A stretch of DNA of 64,000 nt from Planoprotostelium fungivorum (GCA_003024175.1 MDYQ01000133.1:16673-80672), one strand, 5' to 3'. Counted from the first letter of the stretch, positions 37,759-49,551 are shown. Numbers and translations are program-made. Notes: generated from the sequence alone by a model not told the origin.

Positions 37759-38008
37759 ATATGGACTCTATCTCTATTGAGCAGCCTGAATTCAACGGAT
37801 CATATCAACTACATACAGATCGAATCTACACACTCTGACAGGTCCAACACTTATCACGTAATCTCTTCCCTCAGAGGCGGCCCAGCCCATTGACAGAAGA
37901 CTTACGGCTCACATCCATCTCATCCCATCATCATCATAGAAGGTAGGTGTCTCGTGAGGCCCATCCATGTCTCTCAAAACCTTTCAACGATATAAGAGGA
38001 GCTTTCGT

Positions 38009-41000
38009 TTATTCTTGGATGATTCTTCCCTCCGTCACGTTTCCCTTGACTTCAGGAACAGCGTTGAAGATCTCCAAATATTCGAGGACTTCCTTCAATT
38101 CAGAGGCCCTGCGCTCTTCGTCCCACTTTAGAGTGTCTCCCATCAGCTTGACGACCCTGGGGGCGACTCTCTTACCGACCTGGACGTCCTCTCAGTTGAT
38201 TTTTCTTTTGTGATGTGATGGAATGTGACGTGATGGAATGTGATGGAACGTGATGTGATGGTGTGAGTCGATGTGATGTGATTTCATGTGATGATGTTCG
38301 CATGCGAACACGACCCACCTCAGAATCGAGGAAGGCGAGACGCAGACGACGAGAGATGAGATCTCTCGCGTTCACGGCATACTCCTCTTGGCATGCGTAG
38401 ACGACCTGTCGTCTCATCAGCCTCCTCCATCATCATCACGATGAAGACGAGACGAAATAAAATGAAATAAAATGCTGACCTCGGCCTCGATGTAAGGATA
38501 GTTGTTTGCCAGACGGTCTCCGTATTTCTGTTGAGCGAGCTGAGCAACTCTCAGAGATCTCGTTCCGTACGAATGACTCAGGTGTTGGGCGACGTCAGAA
38601 GGGAATTTGGCCGATACAACCTGTGATCATCAGTCGTCACGATCGCGATCGCACACGATGGTGATCGCATCCATCATCTCGCACGATGCGATCGTCATCA
38701 CGCGATCACCATCGTGTCGTCTCCATCATGATCTCATCACCTGTCCATCACGAGTCGTCTTCTGTCTCCTGTAGTTTTGTGTGATCACCGTAAAGAAGGC
38801 GGGCTCCCACTTCTCTCCTCCAATCATCGGTATCTTCTTCGTCAGGCAGGGTCCGGCCTTGTCCTTCAGACCTCCGACCTCCACCGCCTTATCTACAACG
38901 TCTTGTGCCATCCTGCGGTACGTCGTCCATTTGCCGCCGGCAATGGTGACGAGACCGCTGTCGCTGGTGTCGATCACGTGATCTCTAGAGGCAGAGGCGG
39001 TGCTCGTTGCCTTGGGATCTTTTGCGAGAGGACGGATACCGCTCCAGGCGGCTTGAACGTCTTGTCTTCTCACCTGTGAAGGTGAATCAAACGAGATTAT
39101 TTTTTTGCGAATTTTGTTCGGGGTGTGGGATTTGGATCGTTGTAGATGGATGAAATTTCGAGTGGAATTCGGCTCACTTGTACGGAGAGGTAATCAGACA
39201 GGGCCTCGAGGATGAACTCGACTTCGTCATCGTGAGGCTTGGGGTTGTGTGTGATCTCTACGGAAGAGTCAGTTGTTCCGGCGATGGTGTATCCCTGCCA
39301 TGGCAACATGAAGACTACACGGCCGTCGGCCGTTTTTGGGACGATGAGGCCGGTGGTGTTGGGGGAATAGTAGTTGGGCAGCATGACCTGAAGGTTTTAA
39401 TCGATTTTAATGTGAGAAATTGGGACTCACGTGGACACCGCTGGAGGGGAGGATGATGTTCTGTACTTCGGGGTCGTCCATCTTTCTGATGCTGTCTATC
39501 ATGACATCAGCTCATCATCATCATCACGATCGTGATCACGACCATGTGCTTCATGACACATCATCGTACAACATGTCTTTCACGCCGACGCATATCGTGA
39601 AGAGATATTTCACCTGAGAAGGGACCAGTAGCATTGATGACAACCTTGGCGGCAACGTTCCACTCGTCTCCAGTTTGGGTGTCGCGAACTTTAGCTCCGT
39701 TGACTTTTCCGTCGGCTCCCTTCAGCAGGGCGGTGACCTGAAATTTCACTCAGTTTTCATCGAAGTTTTTGTGGGGGAAATTTCGGGGAAATCTCCCACC
39801 TCGACGTGGTTGGCAACGTCGGCACCCTTCGCGGCGGCGGTGAGGGCAAGAGAGACGTTCATTCTGGCATCGTCCATTTGTCCATCAAAGTAGACGACCT
39901 GTCTCACGTTTCAGATGATGATCATCGCGATGATGATGATGTGGATGAGATGACGCATGGTCGTGTGATGGAGAAGACGTGTGAGTGATCGATGATGACT
40001 ATAGTGATCATGCCATCGTGATGAATGTGATGATGATCGCGATGATGATCATCAGGATGGAGTGGATGAAACTCACAGATCCCTTCAGGCCCTCCTGAGC
40101 CAACATAGGGAACTGTCTTCCAGATTCTCTCTGCGACAAAAAGTGAGACCAACCGATGTTCTGACTTCCCGCCAAAAGATCGTACAGCTTGAGTCCCACC
40201 CAATAGTAGGGGATCTCCCAGTAACTCGCGGAAATCTCAGTGAAATTTCGAGTTACGTACGCACTTGTAGCAGGGGGTCATGATGGGTAAGGGGTGGGTC
40301 AGGTGAGGTGCTGCGTCTAAGAAGAGTTGACGTTCGTGGAGGGCCTCGAAGACGAGGGAGAGGGCACCCTTGTCCAATTGCATGACTGCCTTTTGAAGGT
40401 ATCTAAAGTGGGTCAGATGGCGATTTTACGATTCGATGAAGGTGATCGTGATGGGATGATGAAGGGGATGGGTGATTCGATCATGTTGTTGATGGACATC
40501 CACTGGACGTGAAGATGATGGAGGTGATGAAATTTGAATTACCGGACTCCTCCGTGAATGAGCTTCGTTGAGCGACTGGATGTTCCAGCGGCGAAATCAT
40601 CTCTCTCTGGACGTCGCCATCAGACACACCATGCGGATGTCTTCGACTCACCTACGAGGGCTGTCTTCAATCCTCTCGTCGTGGCATCCTGCATCATCGT
40701 CAGATCACGATCACATAACGAAATCATATCTAATCGAAGGAGGTAGAAGGCAACGGTGAGATCAAGAGAGAAGAGGGAAAAGAAGAGAGACTTACGAGAG
40801 CTGCGCCTGTACCGGAGGCACCTCCTCCAATGACGAGGACGTCATACTCTTTACCCGACTTGAGTTTCTCGATCTGTGCGTCTCTCTTTGGCAGCTGAAC
40901 GAACTTTTCTCTCGCACCAGGGAATCTATCTCCATCAATTTCGAACGTTCACATCATCGCACACGATAGAGGTTGAAATCATCTATGACAGGTCACCTGG

Positions 41001-41121
41001 CCTTAGCCAACCCCTTGCTACGAAGGTTGTTGGTTTGGTAAATATCATACAACAGGTAACCGCCGACACCTGCACCTACCACCGTTCCGTACTTGATGAC
41101 TCGCTGGACCTTGGTAAACAT
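38009..41121 (-). CDS. Mitochondrial FAD-dependent glycerol-3-phosphate dehydrogenase
   Basis: Oxidises glycerol-3-phosphate to dihydroxyacetone phosphate and passes electrons to ubiquinone at the inner mitochondrial membrane. The start (ATG 41121, MFTKVQRVIKYG) is followed by a short hydrophobic anchor. The FAD-binding motif is DVLVIGGGASGTGAALDATT (about 40800-40860), followed by TSSRSTKLIHGGVRYLQ, ALHERQLFLDAAPHLTHPLP, YYWVGLKLYDLL, VVINATGPF, VFMLPWQGYTIAGTTD, AWSGIRPLA and SGLVTIAGGKWTTYRRMAQD. The C-terminal helical domain ends NVTEGRIIQE with stop at 38009-38011. No EF-hands are seen, unlike animal GPD2, so it resembles the yeast Gut2 type. At least ten introns, several made of GAT/ATC-rich low-complexity sequence. 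Confidence 0.93.
38653..38717. repeat. 16-bp perfect inverted repeat inside a dehydrogenase intron
   Basis: 38653-38668 (ACACGATGGTGATCGC) is the exact reverse complement of 38702-38717, with a 33-nt loop. The stem lies inside an intron of the glycerol-3-phosphate dehydrogenase gene, in a stretch dominated by GATC/CGATCA words, and could fold in the pre-mRNA. Confidence 0.7.
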
Positions 41122-41666
41122 GGTCACGTCTCTCTTTGTCCTCTAATGTGCTGCCTGCCGGAGAATTCTCCCTTCTCGGGTTCCCGGAGGTGAGAAAAGG
41201 AATCAATTTTCCGCCCTGCATTTTGATATCATTAGCGGAAGAATCCGTGTAGCATCTCTTCTCAAGCATCGCTGTGGGAACACATCGCGAGTGAGATGTC
41301 TTCTGACCAGATCATATACATAGACCCAGCATCAGCGAGTCTCTTCCGTTCTTGACGCCAGGATCCTGGCGACGTCGTTGACATCCATGTTACGATCATG
41401 ATTTAGCAGCTGATGTAATCTAGTTCTCACACGGAGTGATAAAACAGTCTTCTGACATCTGATGCAAATGATGAGAAAGACACAGATGGATGAGATGAAA
41501 CTGTTAAACATACAGGACATATAAGTGGCTGAGACTGATATAAAACTGATCGTTGAGGCAGAATGAGAAACATAGCAGGCAATGCCAGCGGTTGAGATAT
41601 CGATCTTTCACATGATGCATCGCAGTGCTTGTGATGTGCATGTTTTATTCTTACAGGTGCTTGTGT
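41122..41666. other. Intergenic, no confident gene
   Basis: It contains the upstream region of the dehydrogenase gene and the 3' flank of the CBS gene. A 62-residue minus-strand frame (41332-41520) has a hydrophobic stretch but no recognised domain; I do not call it. Confidence 0.4.
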
Positions 41667-43541
41667 CTATTGTTTCGATCCCAAGCGATAGAGGAACCTG
41701 ACCACATCGACCAGAGTGATGATGCCCAAGACTGTCCTGTACTCTCCACAGTCCACCTCCTTCTTTCAGTCGTCGAACGCATGCGTCTCGATGATGTCGA
41801 TGATGTAGAAGATGAAGTACGATGATGTCGATGATGTAGAAGATGAAGTACGATGATGTTGATGACGATGTGTGACGATGTTGATGATGTTCACCTGATC
41901 ACCGACCATAGGCACGACGGGTAGATGTCTAAACTTTCCCTTCAGCATGACATCGAGACACTTTCCGATCTTCTCTGCGGGGGAGACGACGACCACCTGC
42001 CCTCCATCAGCTTCATGATGTGACGTTAAGACATGTCACCTTCGAAGTCATGACTTCTTCGATGGTTGTAGTGCGGGATGCCTGAGACGTTTCAGCCGAA
42101 ACAATAAAATGAAATAAAATCGAAACGAAGGGGAGACACCCCACAAACAATAAAACGAAATAAAATCGAACGCATTTTCACCTTCTCCTGCAACCTGACT
42201 CGATGTAGATAGTCACGCTCCGTAAAGATTCCCGCCAAAGTCTGCCCCTCCAAGACGAACACCGCACCGATTCTGTGCTTCTCCATCAACTCGAGCGCCT
42301 TCAGAACTGAATCGGAAGACTGAACGAAACACTCTTCAGAGGACACTCTTCCCAGTTGATTGAAGACGTCCTCGACAGTGTCGGGGTCTGCAAGGGTGAG
42401 GGGGGGAGGGTGGTGTCGTCTCACTCTTGTCGAGTTGAAGGTCGGTGGCTAGGAATCCGGCGTTGACCATGTGTTCGGCTACGTCACGGACGGACATCAT
42501 TCCCACGAGGCTACCGTCTTGACCTGTCGTGATGAGTGATCGCGATCGAGATGCAGGATGATGATCGGGGTGCATGTGTGATGGGTCGATAGGCATGAAT
42601 GATCGAGCGTGATGCATGAGATGATCGACGTGCGGAGATGGGTGATCGATCTTGGAGGCACGAGTGATCGAAGTGATGGATGGATCGCTCACCCACGATG
42701 GGCAGGTGACGGATGATCTTCTTGATCATGAGATCGGCACACTGATCGAGGGTCGTGTCAGGTTTGACCTATCCATTCGAATCAGTCATTGCGCGTGATG
42801 ATCGTCCAGAGAACATGATGATGATGACAACGAACGACACACGTGACAGACATAAAGATTCACTCACCGTGCTGAGTTGGTACTCTGTGACTTCCTTGAT
42901 GGGAGTCTTCTGACTGTCTCTTCCCTTGAGAATCAACTTGGTCATGTAATCTCTCTCGGTGAAGATGCCACGGGGCTGATCGATCCATCAGACGATATGA
43001 TTCCAATGCAACCTCCATCACCTTTCCTTTGGCCGAGACGACGACCGCTCCGATGTCGTGATCGCTCATGGCTTTCACGGCTTCGTAGACAGTCTGGTTC
43101 TCATCGACGATGACCACCGTGTTCTTTCCCTTCTTGTCCAACATCTCCTGGACGGTGACGGACTTGAGAAGGTTCTGGAGGGTCTCTCCTCTCTTCTCCT
43201 GGAAACTGGGTTTGACATCCTGCACGAGGTCAATCATACACATCAGAATGAAATGAATGTCGTCCACGGGAGAGAGGAGACGATCGAATGGATGTCTCTC
43301 TTCACCTTTCCAGCCTGAGCCGCGTTGAAATGAGAGGGTTTCGCTTCGGATGCAAACTTGTGTTGGGCTTCCGAAGTGGTCCATTTCATATGAGAAGTCG
43401 AGAAAGAGCGACTGGAACACATGTGAGTGAGAAGAAGCGTTTGTGAGGGACTCACGATACATGAGTGGGTCGAGGAAGAAGAGAACGAGTTCTTCCGATA
43501 GAGATGGATCGGATCACTTGATTGATGTTTCTGAAGCTCAT
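41667..43541 (-). CDS. Mitochondrial-targeted protein with four CBS motifs
   Basis: The spliced N-terminus from ATG 43541 reads MSFRNINQVIRSISIGRTRS then RSFSTSHMKW: basic, serine-rich, free of acids, with an R-x-F-S-like cleavage site, so it is likely imported into mitochondria. Four CBS half-motifs follow: GIFTERDYMTK, GMMSVRDVAEHM, GIFTERDYLHR and GIITLVDVVRFL, forming two Bateman pairs that usually bind adenosyl ligands such as AMP, ATP or AdoMet. No catalytic domain is attached. It ends RLGSKQ with stop at 41667-41669. Probably an energy or ligand sensor; partner unknown. Introns are short and GAT-rich. Confidence 0.82.
41790..41865. repeat. 31-nt perfect tandem repeat in an intron
   Basis: The unit GATGATGTCGATGATGTAGA plus AGATGAAGTAC occurs exactly twice (41790-41820, 41821-41851) and a degenerate third copy begins at 41852. 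It lies in the last intron of the CBS gene. Confidence 0.85.
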
Positions 43542-44025
43542 TGCGTCGTGCGTTAGCTCTGGATACAAAATGAGTGACGTCATAGACATCTCTCCATGTG
43601 GAGAGATTGAGAGAGTGGGATCGATCGACTCACAATATGATTACAGAGGAGCTCTTGTCGTTACTTTGTGTGTGAGGATGTGTTCCCTCCGCTTCACAAT
43701 TTGTTTTCAACTTGAAGATTTCGCATTCAGATACCCCTATCAAATGAGCCGCAGTCACATGGCTTGTGTGCATATAAGAGTCACGTCTATCTACAGGATA
43801 GAGTGTGTCTATCCATACATGCAGTACCTGTTTGCACGTTCCTCTGGTGTTCGAAAGGAACATGATGTTGTGGTGTGTCACTAACATCCTCGCTGTACAT
43901 CACAGTTGAAGGAAGACTGAACAGAAGAATCAAATTTGCGGCATTCGTGTGATTTATGAGTCGGATTCAGTGGTGATCCTCTGGTGTATCGTGATGGTTA
44001 GGTGAGAATACAGAATACATTTCGT
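43542..44025. other. Intergenic, no gene seen
   Basis: Open frames on both strands here show no domain and no splice-coherent continuation. It probably holds the promoter of the CBS gene and the 3' UTR of the hypothetical gene to the right. Confidence 0.4.
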
Positions 44026-44638
44026 TCAAAAAAGTTTCATCCAGCTGTCGATTTCGCTTGTATCGGTGCCTGCTGGTTGGTGGAAGCAAACGTCCCCGCT
44101 GTCCGTGATGGTGACGATCATATTGATCGCCATTATACCGTCGCGGGCTGTCATAAGGCCTTCTGTCGAAGGATTTTGCCATTGTGTTGGTGGCTGTGAA
44201 AAGTGAGACCGTGATGTCATATGTGAACCTCACCTGCACCTCTAAAGACAATCGATTCAGTTTGTTTGCGTTCTCGATCGTTCCCTTGTGATTTTGAACA
44301 TCGAGCGTTACACTCTCTCCTCTATATGATCCATCAGCCTCAACTGACACAAATGCGTGAGATCTGTAAAGTCATCACCTTCTGGCGGTCATAGAACCTC
44401 TCGCGGAGCTGACATCTTCTTCAGAGGCAGCTGATATGAAACAACCTCCCGTCGATGTCAGAGATAATCTGAATCTTCCAACCGAAGAGGGAGTCACTGG
44501 TGAGCTCGTTTCCAAAGCTTTTCCGTCCACAGGCGTAATGACAAACTTTCCATCGGTCGATGTGGCGATGTTTAGACCAGCTTCGAGCGATGAATAAGAC
44601 CGACAAGCGACTAATCCTTGCTTGGTTGGCTTCAGCAT
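44026..44638 (-). CDS. Hypothetical beta-rich protein
   Basis: I do not recognise this protein. From ATG 44638 it reads MLKPTKQGLVACRSYSSLE then strand-like stretches (TDGKFVITPVDGK, VGRFRLSLTSTGGCFISAA). A downstream exon gives FVSVEADGSYRGESVTLDVQ and, after an intron with donor GTGAGGTTC (about 44232-44192), a C-terminus ending SEIDSWMKLF with stop 44026-44028. Splicing of the middle junction is uncertain. No signal peptide or TM helix is apparent; the length is about 150 residues. Confidence 0.5.
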
Positions 44639-44795
44639 GATGAGTCTGTGGTGCTGAACCTTTTGTGGAGGCTGTGGTTTGGAGAGAACACGCGGAATAA
44701 TCAGGGGTAGTAGTCCTTAAGGACGCGGTCCACTTTGGTGGAGTGCATCGGGTTTAAAATATCTTTTTATCTTTTTAATCGTGTGAAGGCAATAT

Positions 44796-45230
44796 TCATA
44801 CACCCTTTATACAAGATGACTCTGATGTCGCGATCACTTGCACTTGTGTTGACCTTCCCCTCTCCACTGCTCTTTGTCTTCGATTCTGAAACCAGATTTG
44901 GACCCGGCGGCTCGTCGTGCAGAACTTTGTGGCCAGCTCTTCTCTCTCATCGTGTGAAGGATAGGCGGTCCTCTTGTACACACGGTCAAGCTCTTCTTGT
45001 TCCTTCGGCGTGAATTTTCTTATGCGACGGAACTCTGAAGAGGATGTGAGTCGTGATGATCGTCATTATCGTAGAGGTGATGGAGATGCACGTTCACCTC
45101 TCGTCGTCTGTGTGTCTTTGGAGATGTCGGATCCTATATAGAAGAAGACGTGGTTGGTACGATTCGAGTGGACGATGCTGTGGGTCTTCTCCTCGTTGGA
45201 CGCATCGGTCAGCAGCTGTGCGATGTTCAT
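44796..45230 (-). CDS. Homeobox protein (classical homeodomain)
   Basis: Two or three exons encode about 110 residues from ATG 45230 (MNIAQLLTDASNEEK). The homeodomain begins FRRIRKFTPKEQEELDRVYK, continues YPSHDEREELATKFCTTSRR and ends with the canonical recognition helix RVQIWFQNRRQRAVERG (about 44850-44900). Trp48, Phe49, Asn51 and Arg53 are all present. The tail ends SSCIKGV with stop at 44796-44798. A small DNA-binding regulator consisting of little but the homeodomain and a short N-terminal arm. Confidence 0.85.
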
Positions 45231-45512
45231 GATCGTGTGTGTGTTGACTCTGTACGCCTGCGTTCTTGTGTGTTCAGGGAGAGTCTGTCATACTTCCGTG
45301 GAATGCGGAGTTAAAACCATAAAGGATAAATAGCCGACGTCCTCCTTAAAGAGGAATTTTCAATGACTTCGGCCGCATCATTCTCAACACCCCGTGCCTG
45401 ATCCATCAACGTAGATTCATTCTCTATCATTTCCACATATCCATGGTGATCGGCCGCACGGTTGATACGCCTGAGAGCTATTCTACACAATAGGGATCAT
45501 GTTTTATTCCTT

Positions 45513-46572
45513 TCAGCAGAAGTGTTCTGGACCGGTGGAGCTGCTTCCTTCTCTCTCTCCCAAATCCACTTTGATGGTTCTGTGAAAGACCTTGTGGTGA
45601 CGCATCAGCCACGGTCGCACCATCACGATCACCTCCATCATCATGGTCCAACAGACTCCAGAGAGGGCGGCATCGTAGCGGCCTTTACTGAGTTCATCGC
45701 GAATGAAAGCGTGCTGGGCGTGGGCTGGTTCGAACCAGGAGAAGGTGACGCCGGCATCATGCAGGGCCTTCCTGATCTGATCTCTACCTGCTGCGGGGAC
45801 GTGTGTGTCCTTGTGTTTTGTCAATCGCCGACATGATGATGTTCATTGTGATGACGATCGATCGAATCATTGTGATTTGTCATCTCGAACCTGTTTGCCA
45901 AAGATCATGACGAGCTCTCCACGGATGTCTGAGACTCGATCCAACGAGTCGTCCTTCTTTCCTCTCCCCAACGTGTGGCTATGTATGTCGGTGGCAAAGT
46001 AACAACATGCAGCATGCACTCGGCGATCGAAGGCCGCACGAAAGGCCAAATGTCCACCGAGGCACATGCCGGTAGCTCCGATCCTTCCAGTGCAAGTGGG
46101 AAGTGATAAGAGGGTGTCGATCTGTGATGGTCAATGTGCATTCGATGGAATTTGATGCCGACCGTGAGTTTAGCGTCTTCATCGTAAGCGGCGAGCTCTT
46201 TCTCGATCTTGTATCGGTTTCCTCTGTCGGTTCCATCGTTGTCGTACGGCAGGGGATCAGATGGTTCGAATTCGTGAAACGAGCTGGGTGCGGCACAGAT
46301 GAAACCTTTTAGACATTGTTGAGATGGGTGATGATTTGATATCAATCATGTCACCGTTAGAGGCGATCTGTCTGGCAAATCTGGCCACTGGGCCAGTCAC
46401 TTGATAAATCTCAGAGAATACAACTACACCAGGGAATCTTCCTCGATCAATACGTGTTGCGATCTCGTCATCACCTCGCATTCGGGTAGCCAGGTATGGT
46501 AGGATGAAATAGAAAGATTCGCATGGGACCTGAAGAGGTCTGAACATCCACATGGCTCTCCTTGATCAACAT
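45513..46572 (-). CDS. Dienelactone hydrolase family protein
   Basis: An alpha/beta hydrolase of about 260 residues. Spliced exons read PNARFPGVVVFSEIYQVTGP, ICAAPSSFHEFEPSDPLPY, then the nucleophile elbow GATGMCLGGHLAFRAA with catalytic Cys, the acid segment VMIFGKQDTHVP with Asp, and the histidine segment PAHAQHAFIRDE. So the Cys-Asp-His triad is intact. The end, MMMEVFHRTIKVDLGEREG, needs a 42-nt intron (donor GTGATCGTG). The start ATG 46572 (MLIKESHVDVQTS) gives the usual N-terminal strand. Physiological substrate is unknown; the family cleaves lactone or ester bonds. Stop at 45513-45515. Confidence 0.85.
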
Positions 46573-47080
46573 GACGCGTCTTGGATTGGAATAAAAACAC
46601 GTTTCTCCTCATTTTTTCGTCACAAAGTTTTGCGTTGCGAGGTGAGACTCGACACACCATCCAAACAGCTATCACTGATAGCAACGATAAAGGTGGAAGT
46701 CTTTGCGTGGTGCTTATTTCATTACTTTGACTTTATATTCCAGACACCAGCAGGCATCGTACGCTGTTCTTCACTTGGTGACTTCCATCGTGCGGCCCAT
46801 GCGAATAATTACCTTTCTTTTTCACTCGGTACGATAACGCAAAATCACCATGGATACTCGTCTTCTTAACGCGCTTTTTTAAAAAGGTAAATAATCGCTT
46901 GGGCCGCACAATAGTACCCAAGACTGGTGGTCTGCAGCCGTCATAGAGGTGAGTGTGACTTCAAGAAGTCTGAACTAGACCTTCCACGATGAGAAGTCTG
47001 GTGGTACCTCACGATATTGTCGAATCACAATAAATCATCAAGCGATCAGGGATTTCGCACTTTTTTTTGGGAATCTGATC
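46573..47080. other. Divergent promoter region
   Basis: About 500 nt between the dienelactone hydrolase (minus) and PTH2 (plus). A 62-residue minus frame at 46733-46921 lacks any recognised domain. T-rich runs occur near 46615 and 47061. No gene called. Confidence 0.4.
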
Positions 47081-47980
47081 ATGTCAACGAAAGAGGTACT
47101 CGTCGCATTAGGTTTGAGCGTTGCATCGTTTGGTTTGGGATGGCAATACGCGAAGAGGACAAAGTCAGAAGATAAGGTGAATCACATCACCACATCTATT
47201 ATCATCTCCTGATCAGCTCAGAAAGTAGAGAAGAAAGAAGAGGAAGAGGAAGAAGAAGAATACTCTGACGATGAATATTCTGACGACGATGATTTCGAGT
47301 ATATAGAATGTGGGTTCAAATCGATCGACTCGTCACATGCATTGACCATACCTAGCTGAAGATGAAGATGACAACGAAGAATACATTCCCCACAAGATGG
47401 TCAGTTTTCGTCTCCTCCGATCGAATTAATCGTCTCACAGCTCTTCATCGTGAGAACTGATTTGAAGATGGGAGCGGGAAAAGTTGCAGCACAAGTCGGT
47501 CATGCCACGCTGGGAGGTTACAAGAGAGCCATCCAGAGTGAGATCATTGACCCTTTGAACACGACCAAGATCACCTTTCATCACTCGTGCAAACACACAA
47601 ATATCTACATCATCATCTCGTTAGATCATCACCTTGGTCTTCCATCCAAAAGTCGAACTCATCTTCGCATTAGAAAACAGAGGGGCAGTCAAGATGTGGT
47701 CGTCTGGTGGCCAAGCTAAGATCGCCGTCAAGGTTCAATCTGAAGCGGAAATGTACACGTCATCTTTTACATCTCACTCATCGACATCGACCACATCATC
47801 GACATGATCTGACAGATTCCACGTCTGTCTTCCACTTATTCAATCAGGCTTGCCATTCGAGACAAAGCGGAAGAACTAGGTATCTCTCATTACATCGTCA
47901 TGGATGCAGGCCGAACGCAAGTTGCATCAGGCTCAAAGACGGTGATGGCCCTCGGTCCGGGTGAAACACGAACAATTTAG
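47081..47980 (+). CDS. Peptidyl-tRNA hydrolase 2 (PTH2/Bit1 type)
   Basis: Releases tRNA from dropped-off peptidyl-tRNA. ATG 47081 starts an N-terminal membrane helix (VLVALGLSVASFGLGWQYAK), then an acidic linker (EEEEEEEEYSDDEYSDDDDF), then the PTH2 domain: LFIVRTDLKMGAGKVAAQVG with HATLGGYKRA, KVELIFALENRGAVKMWSSG-like exons, GGQAKIAVK, AEELGISHYIVMDAGRTQVA and SGSKTVMALGPGE, ending RTI at 47978-47980. The anchor plus acidic linker layout is that of the mitochondrial outer-membrane eukaryotic form. About five short introns. Confidence 0.88.
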
Positions 47981-48577
47981 ACTTTGTTCTGAAACGAGAG
48001 GACAGACTCAGTAGAGAAGATCGACTCGATCACGAGACATCTCAAGTTGTTGTGATGAGATGATGGACGTGATGAGAGGTAGAAATAAAGAGGGTGTCGA
48101 TGCTTCGTATTGGAATGATTTGAGTCTTTCTTCTCTTCCCTCTCTTGATTCCAAACACCTCCACGCATCACGTCCCCCTTTTGTCTCTTGATGTGTTGAC
48201 GTGATCGGCTGATCATCTCACCTGATCAGATACTGGCACGTCTGTTCTTCTCTGTGAATCAGGTGTTGTATCTATCCATCGATCTACGACGCCGTCTTCG
48301 AAGGCTTAGCATGTCCACCATAGATCGATGATGATCTCGAACATCACGATGATGTGGTATCGGGAACGCGAAGGCTGAGTTCAGGGATGCTCTGCAATAC
48401 ATCTGAGACGGACATATTTGCTGCAAATATGGAACGATGTATGACCTTATACACCGTGAAGAAAATATTCGAACTGGTGACGATTAGGTCACGTGTCGTG
48501 TAAACCGATGACTTCAATTTGCGTTTCAATTTCACATCATGGTGGACACTCTTCAGACAGATTCTTCTTTATACATT
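47981..48577. other. Intergenic, one unassigned short frame
   Basis: A 63-residue minus-strand frame at 48344-48535 begins with a lysine/arginine-rich stretch and has no recognised domain. Otherwise this is 3' flank of two convergent genes. Confidence 0.35.
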
Positions 48578-48864
48578 TCAGTATCCCTGGCTACCGAGAT
48601 AGTTCTTCATGTCGTCCTTCTTCAATTTGTTCTCTGCAGTTGAGTTGATGCCCTGGTCCTTGCTGAACTCGGCGGGTTCATCAAATCTGGCGACGCCTTC
48701 AGGGTCAGCTGCCATCTTCTGCTGTACCTTCTGAACCTACATGATGTTCAGTCATTACTTTGTACAATGCATCGTCATACATTGGTGCCGGCCAACATCT
48801 CGTCGGTGTTATACTTCCCCTCGACCTTAGAGAAATCGACTGATCCTGCTCCTGCTGAAGACAT
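48578..48864 (-). CDS. Small two-exon hydrophilic protein of unknown function
   Basis: Exon 1 (ATG 48864) reads MSSAGAGSVDFSKVEGKYNT then DEMLAGTN; an intron (about 48780-48735, GTATGACG...CATGTAG) joins it to VQKVQQKMAADPEGVARFDE, a lysine-rich segment (ENKLKKDDMKNYLGSQGY) and a stop at 48578-48580, about 79 residues. The clean splice and balanced composition make it look like a genuine protein. It is charged, with no membrane segment. I do not recognise the family. Confidence 0.6.
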
Positions 48865-49551
48865 TGCGTTTGTTGTTAGTGTGTTGGTGTGTTGTTGTGT
48901 GTTCGTGTTGTGTGTTGGACAGTGGGGCAGCTCTGCACCCGTAAGATCGATTTTCGAGGAGAAACTTGCTGGTTAGCTGTCTGTGGCTTCTCTTACGTGC
49001 GCCTCACGTGCTGGTCACGCCCTCTGATTGTCTTTGTAGATCTGATTTTGTGAGACATTTGGATTTTTGCGCACGCAAATGGGTTTTGCTCTCCGAAGAT
49101 GTCTTCTTCCGATTATATGGCCCTGTTTTCCACAACGGACCATTCGGCGGATCTCAAGAGGTCCATGCATGTACCGTGCAGTAGTCTGCTATGTGATAGA
49201 GCCTGCGGGAGATGCAGAGGGAGAAGGAGGTTGTACATGAAAGATCAAATTCAGCACATCTAGTGAAGAACTCATCGGGTCTTGTTGGACCAGCGCGGTA
49301 TCGACACCACTGTGCTGATCCTCCGTGGTGGATTGCTGACTTGGAGCGAGTTGATGCTTCATGATGACGAATCTCGGGAGAGTGGAAATGAGATGATCTG
49401 ATCTCGACGATTCTCTGGCATCATGCCACGATGATTCAGTCTGATCCGCAGAGTAACACTGGCCCGCCGTCCACGAGACAATGTTGATCGTGAACACGAA
49501 AAGAGATCATCTTTCAATGATGATGGAACAGATGAGAACACATGATATGGA
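48865..49551. other. Intergenic, no gene seen
   Basis: A GT-rich tract near 48880-48925 (TGTTAGTGTGTTGGTGTGTT) lies just upstream of the small gene. Frames at 49189-49583 on the minus strand overlap the 3' flank of the homeobox gene and lack domains. Confidence 0.4.

Larger units (their letters stand above)
26346..37800. repeat. Tandem duplication of an ankyrin gene plus hybrid kinase unit
   Basis: The left unit is about 26346-30545 and the right unit about 31506-37800. Kinase stop codons are offset by 6,572 nt (26838 versus 33410), and nucleotide identity across kinase exons and introns is high throughout. The left unit has lost most of the ankyrin gene; the right unit carries the N-containing overlap. 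Right-hand homology ends near 30545/37800, inside the N-terminal coding region of kinase 1. Confidence 0.85.

Noticed and set aside
41332-41520. 62-residue minus-strand frame with a hydrophobic stretch
   Set aside because: Too short to judge, no family resemblance, and intergenic position fits chance.
41790-41851. Possible CRISPR-like array because of two perfect 31-nt repeats
   Set aside because: Copies are directly adjacent without spacers, inside a eukaryotic intron; it is a simple tandem repeat.
48344-48535. 63-residue basic minus-strand frame
   Set aside because: No domain and no supporting splice sites; left as unassigned.
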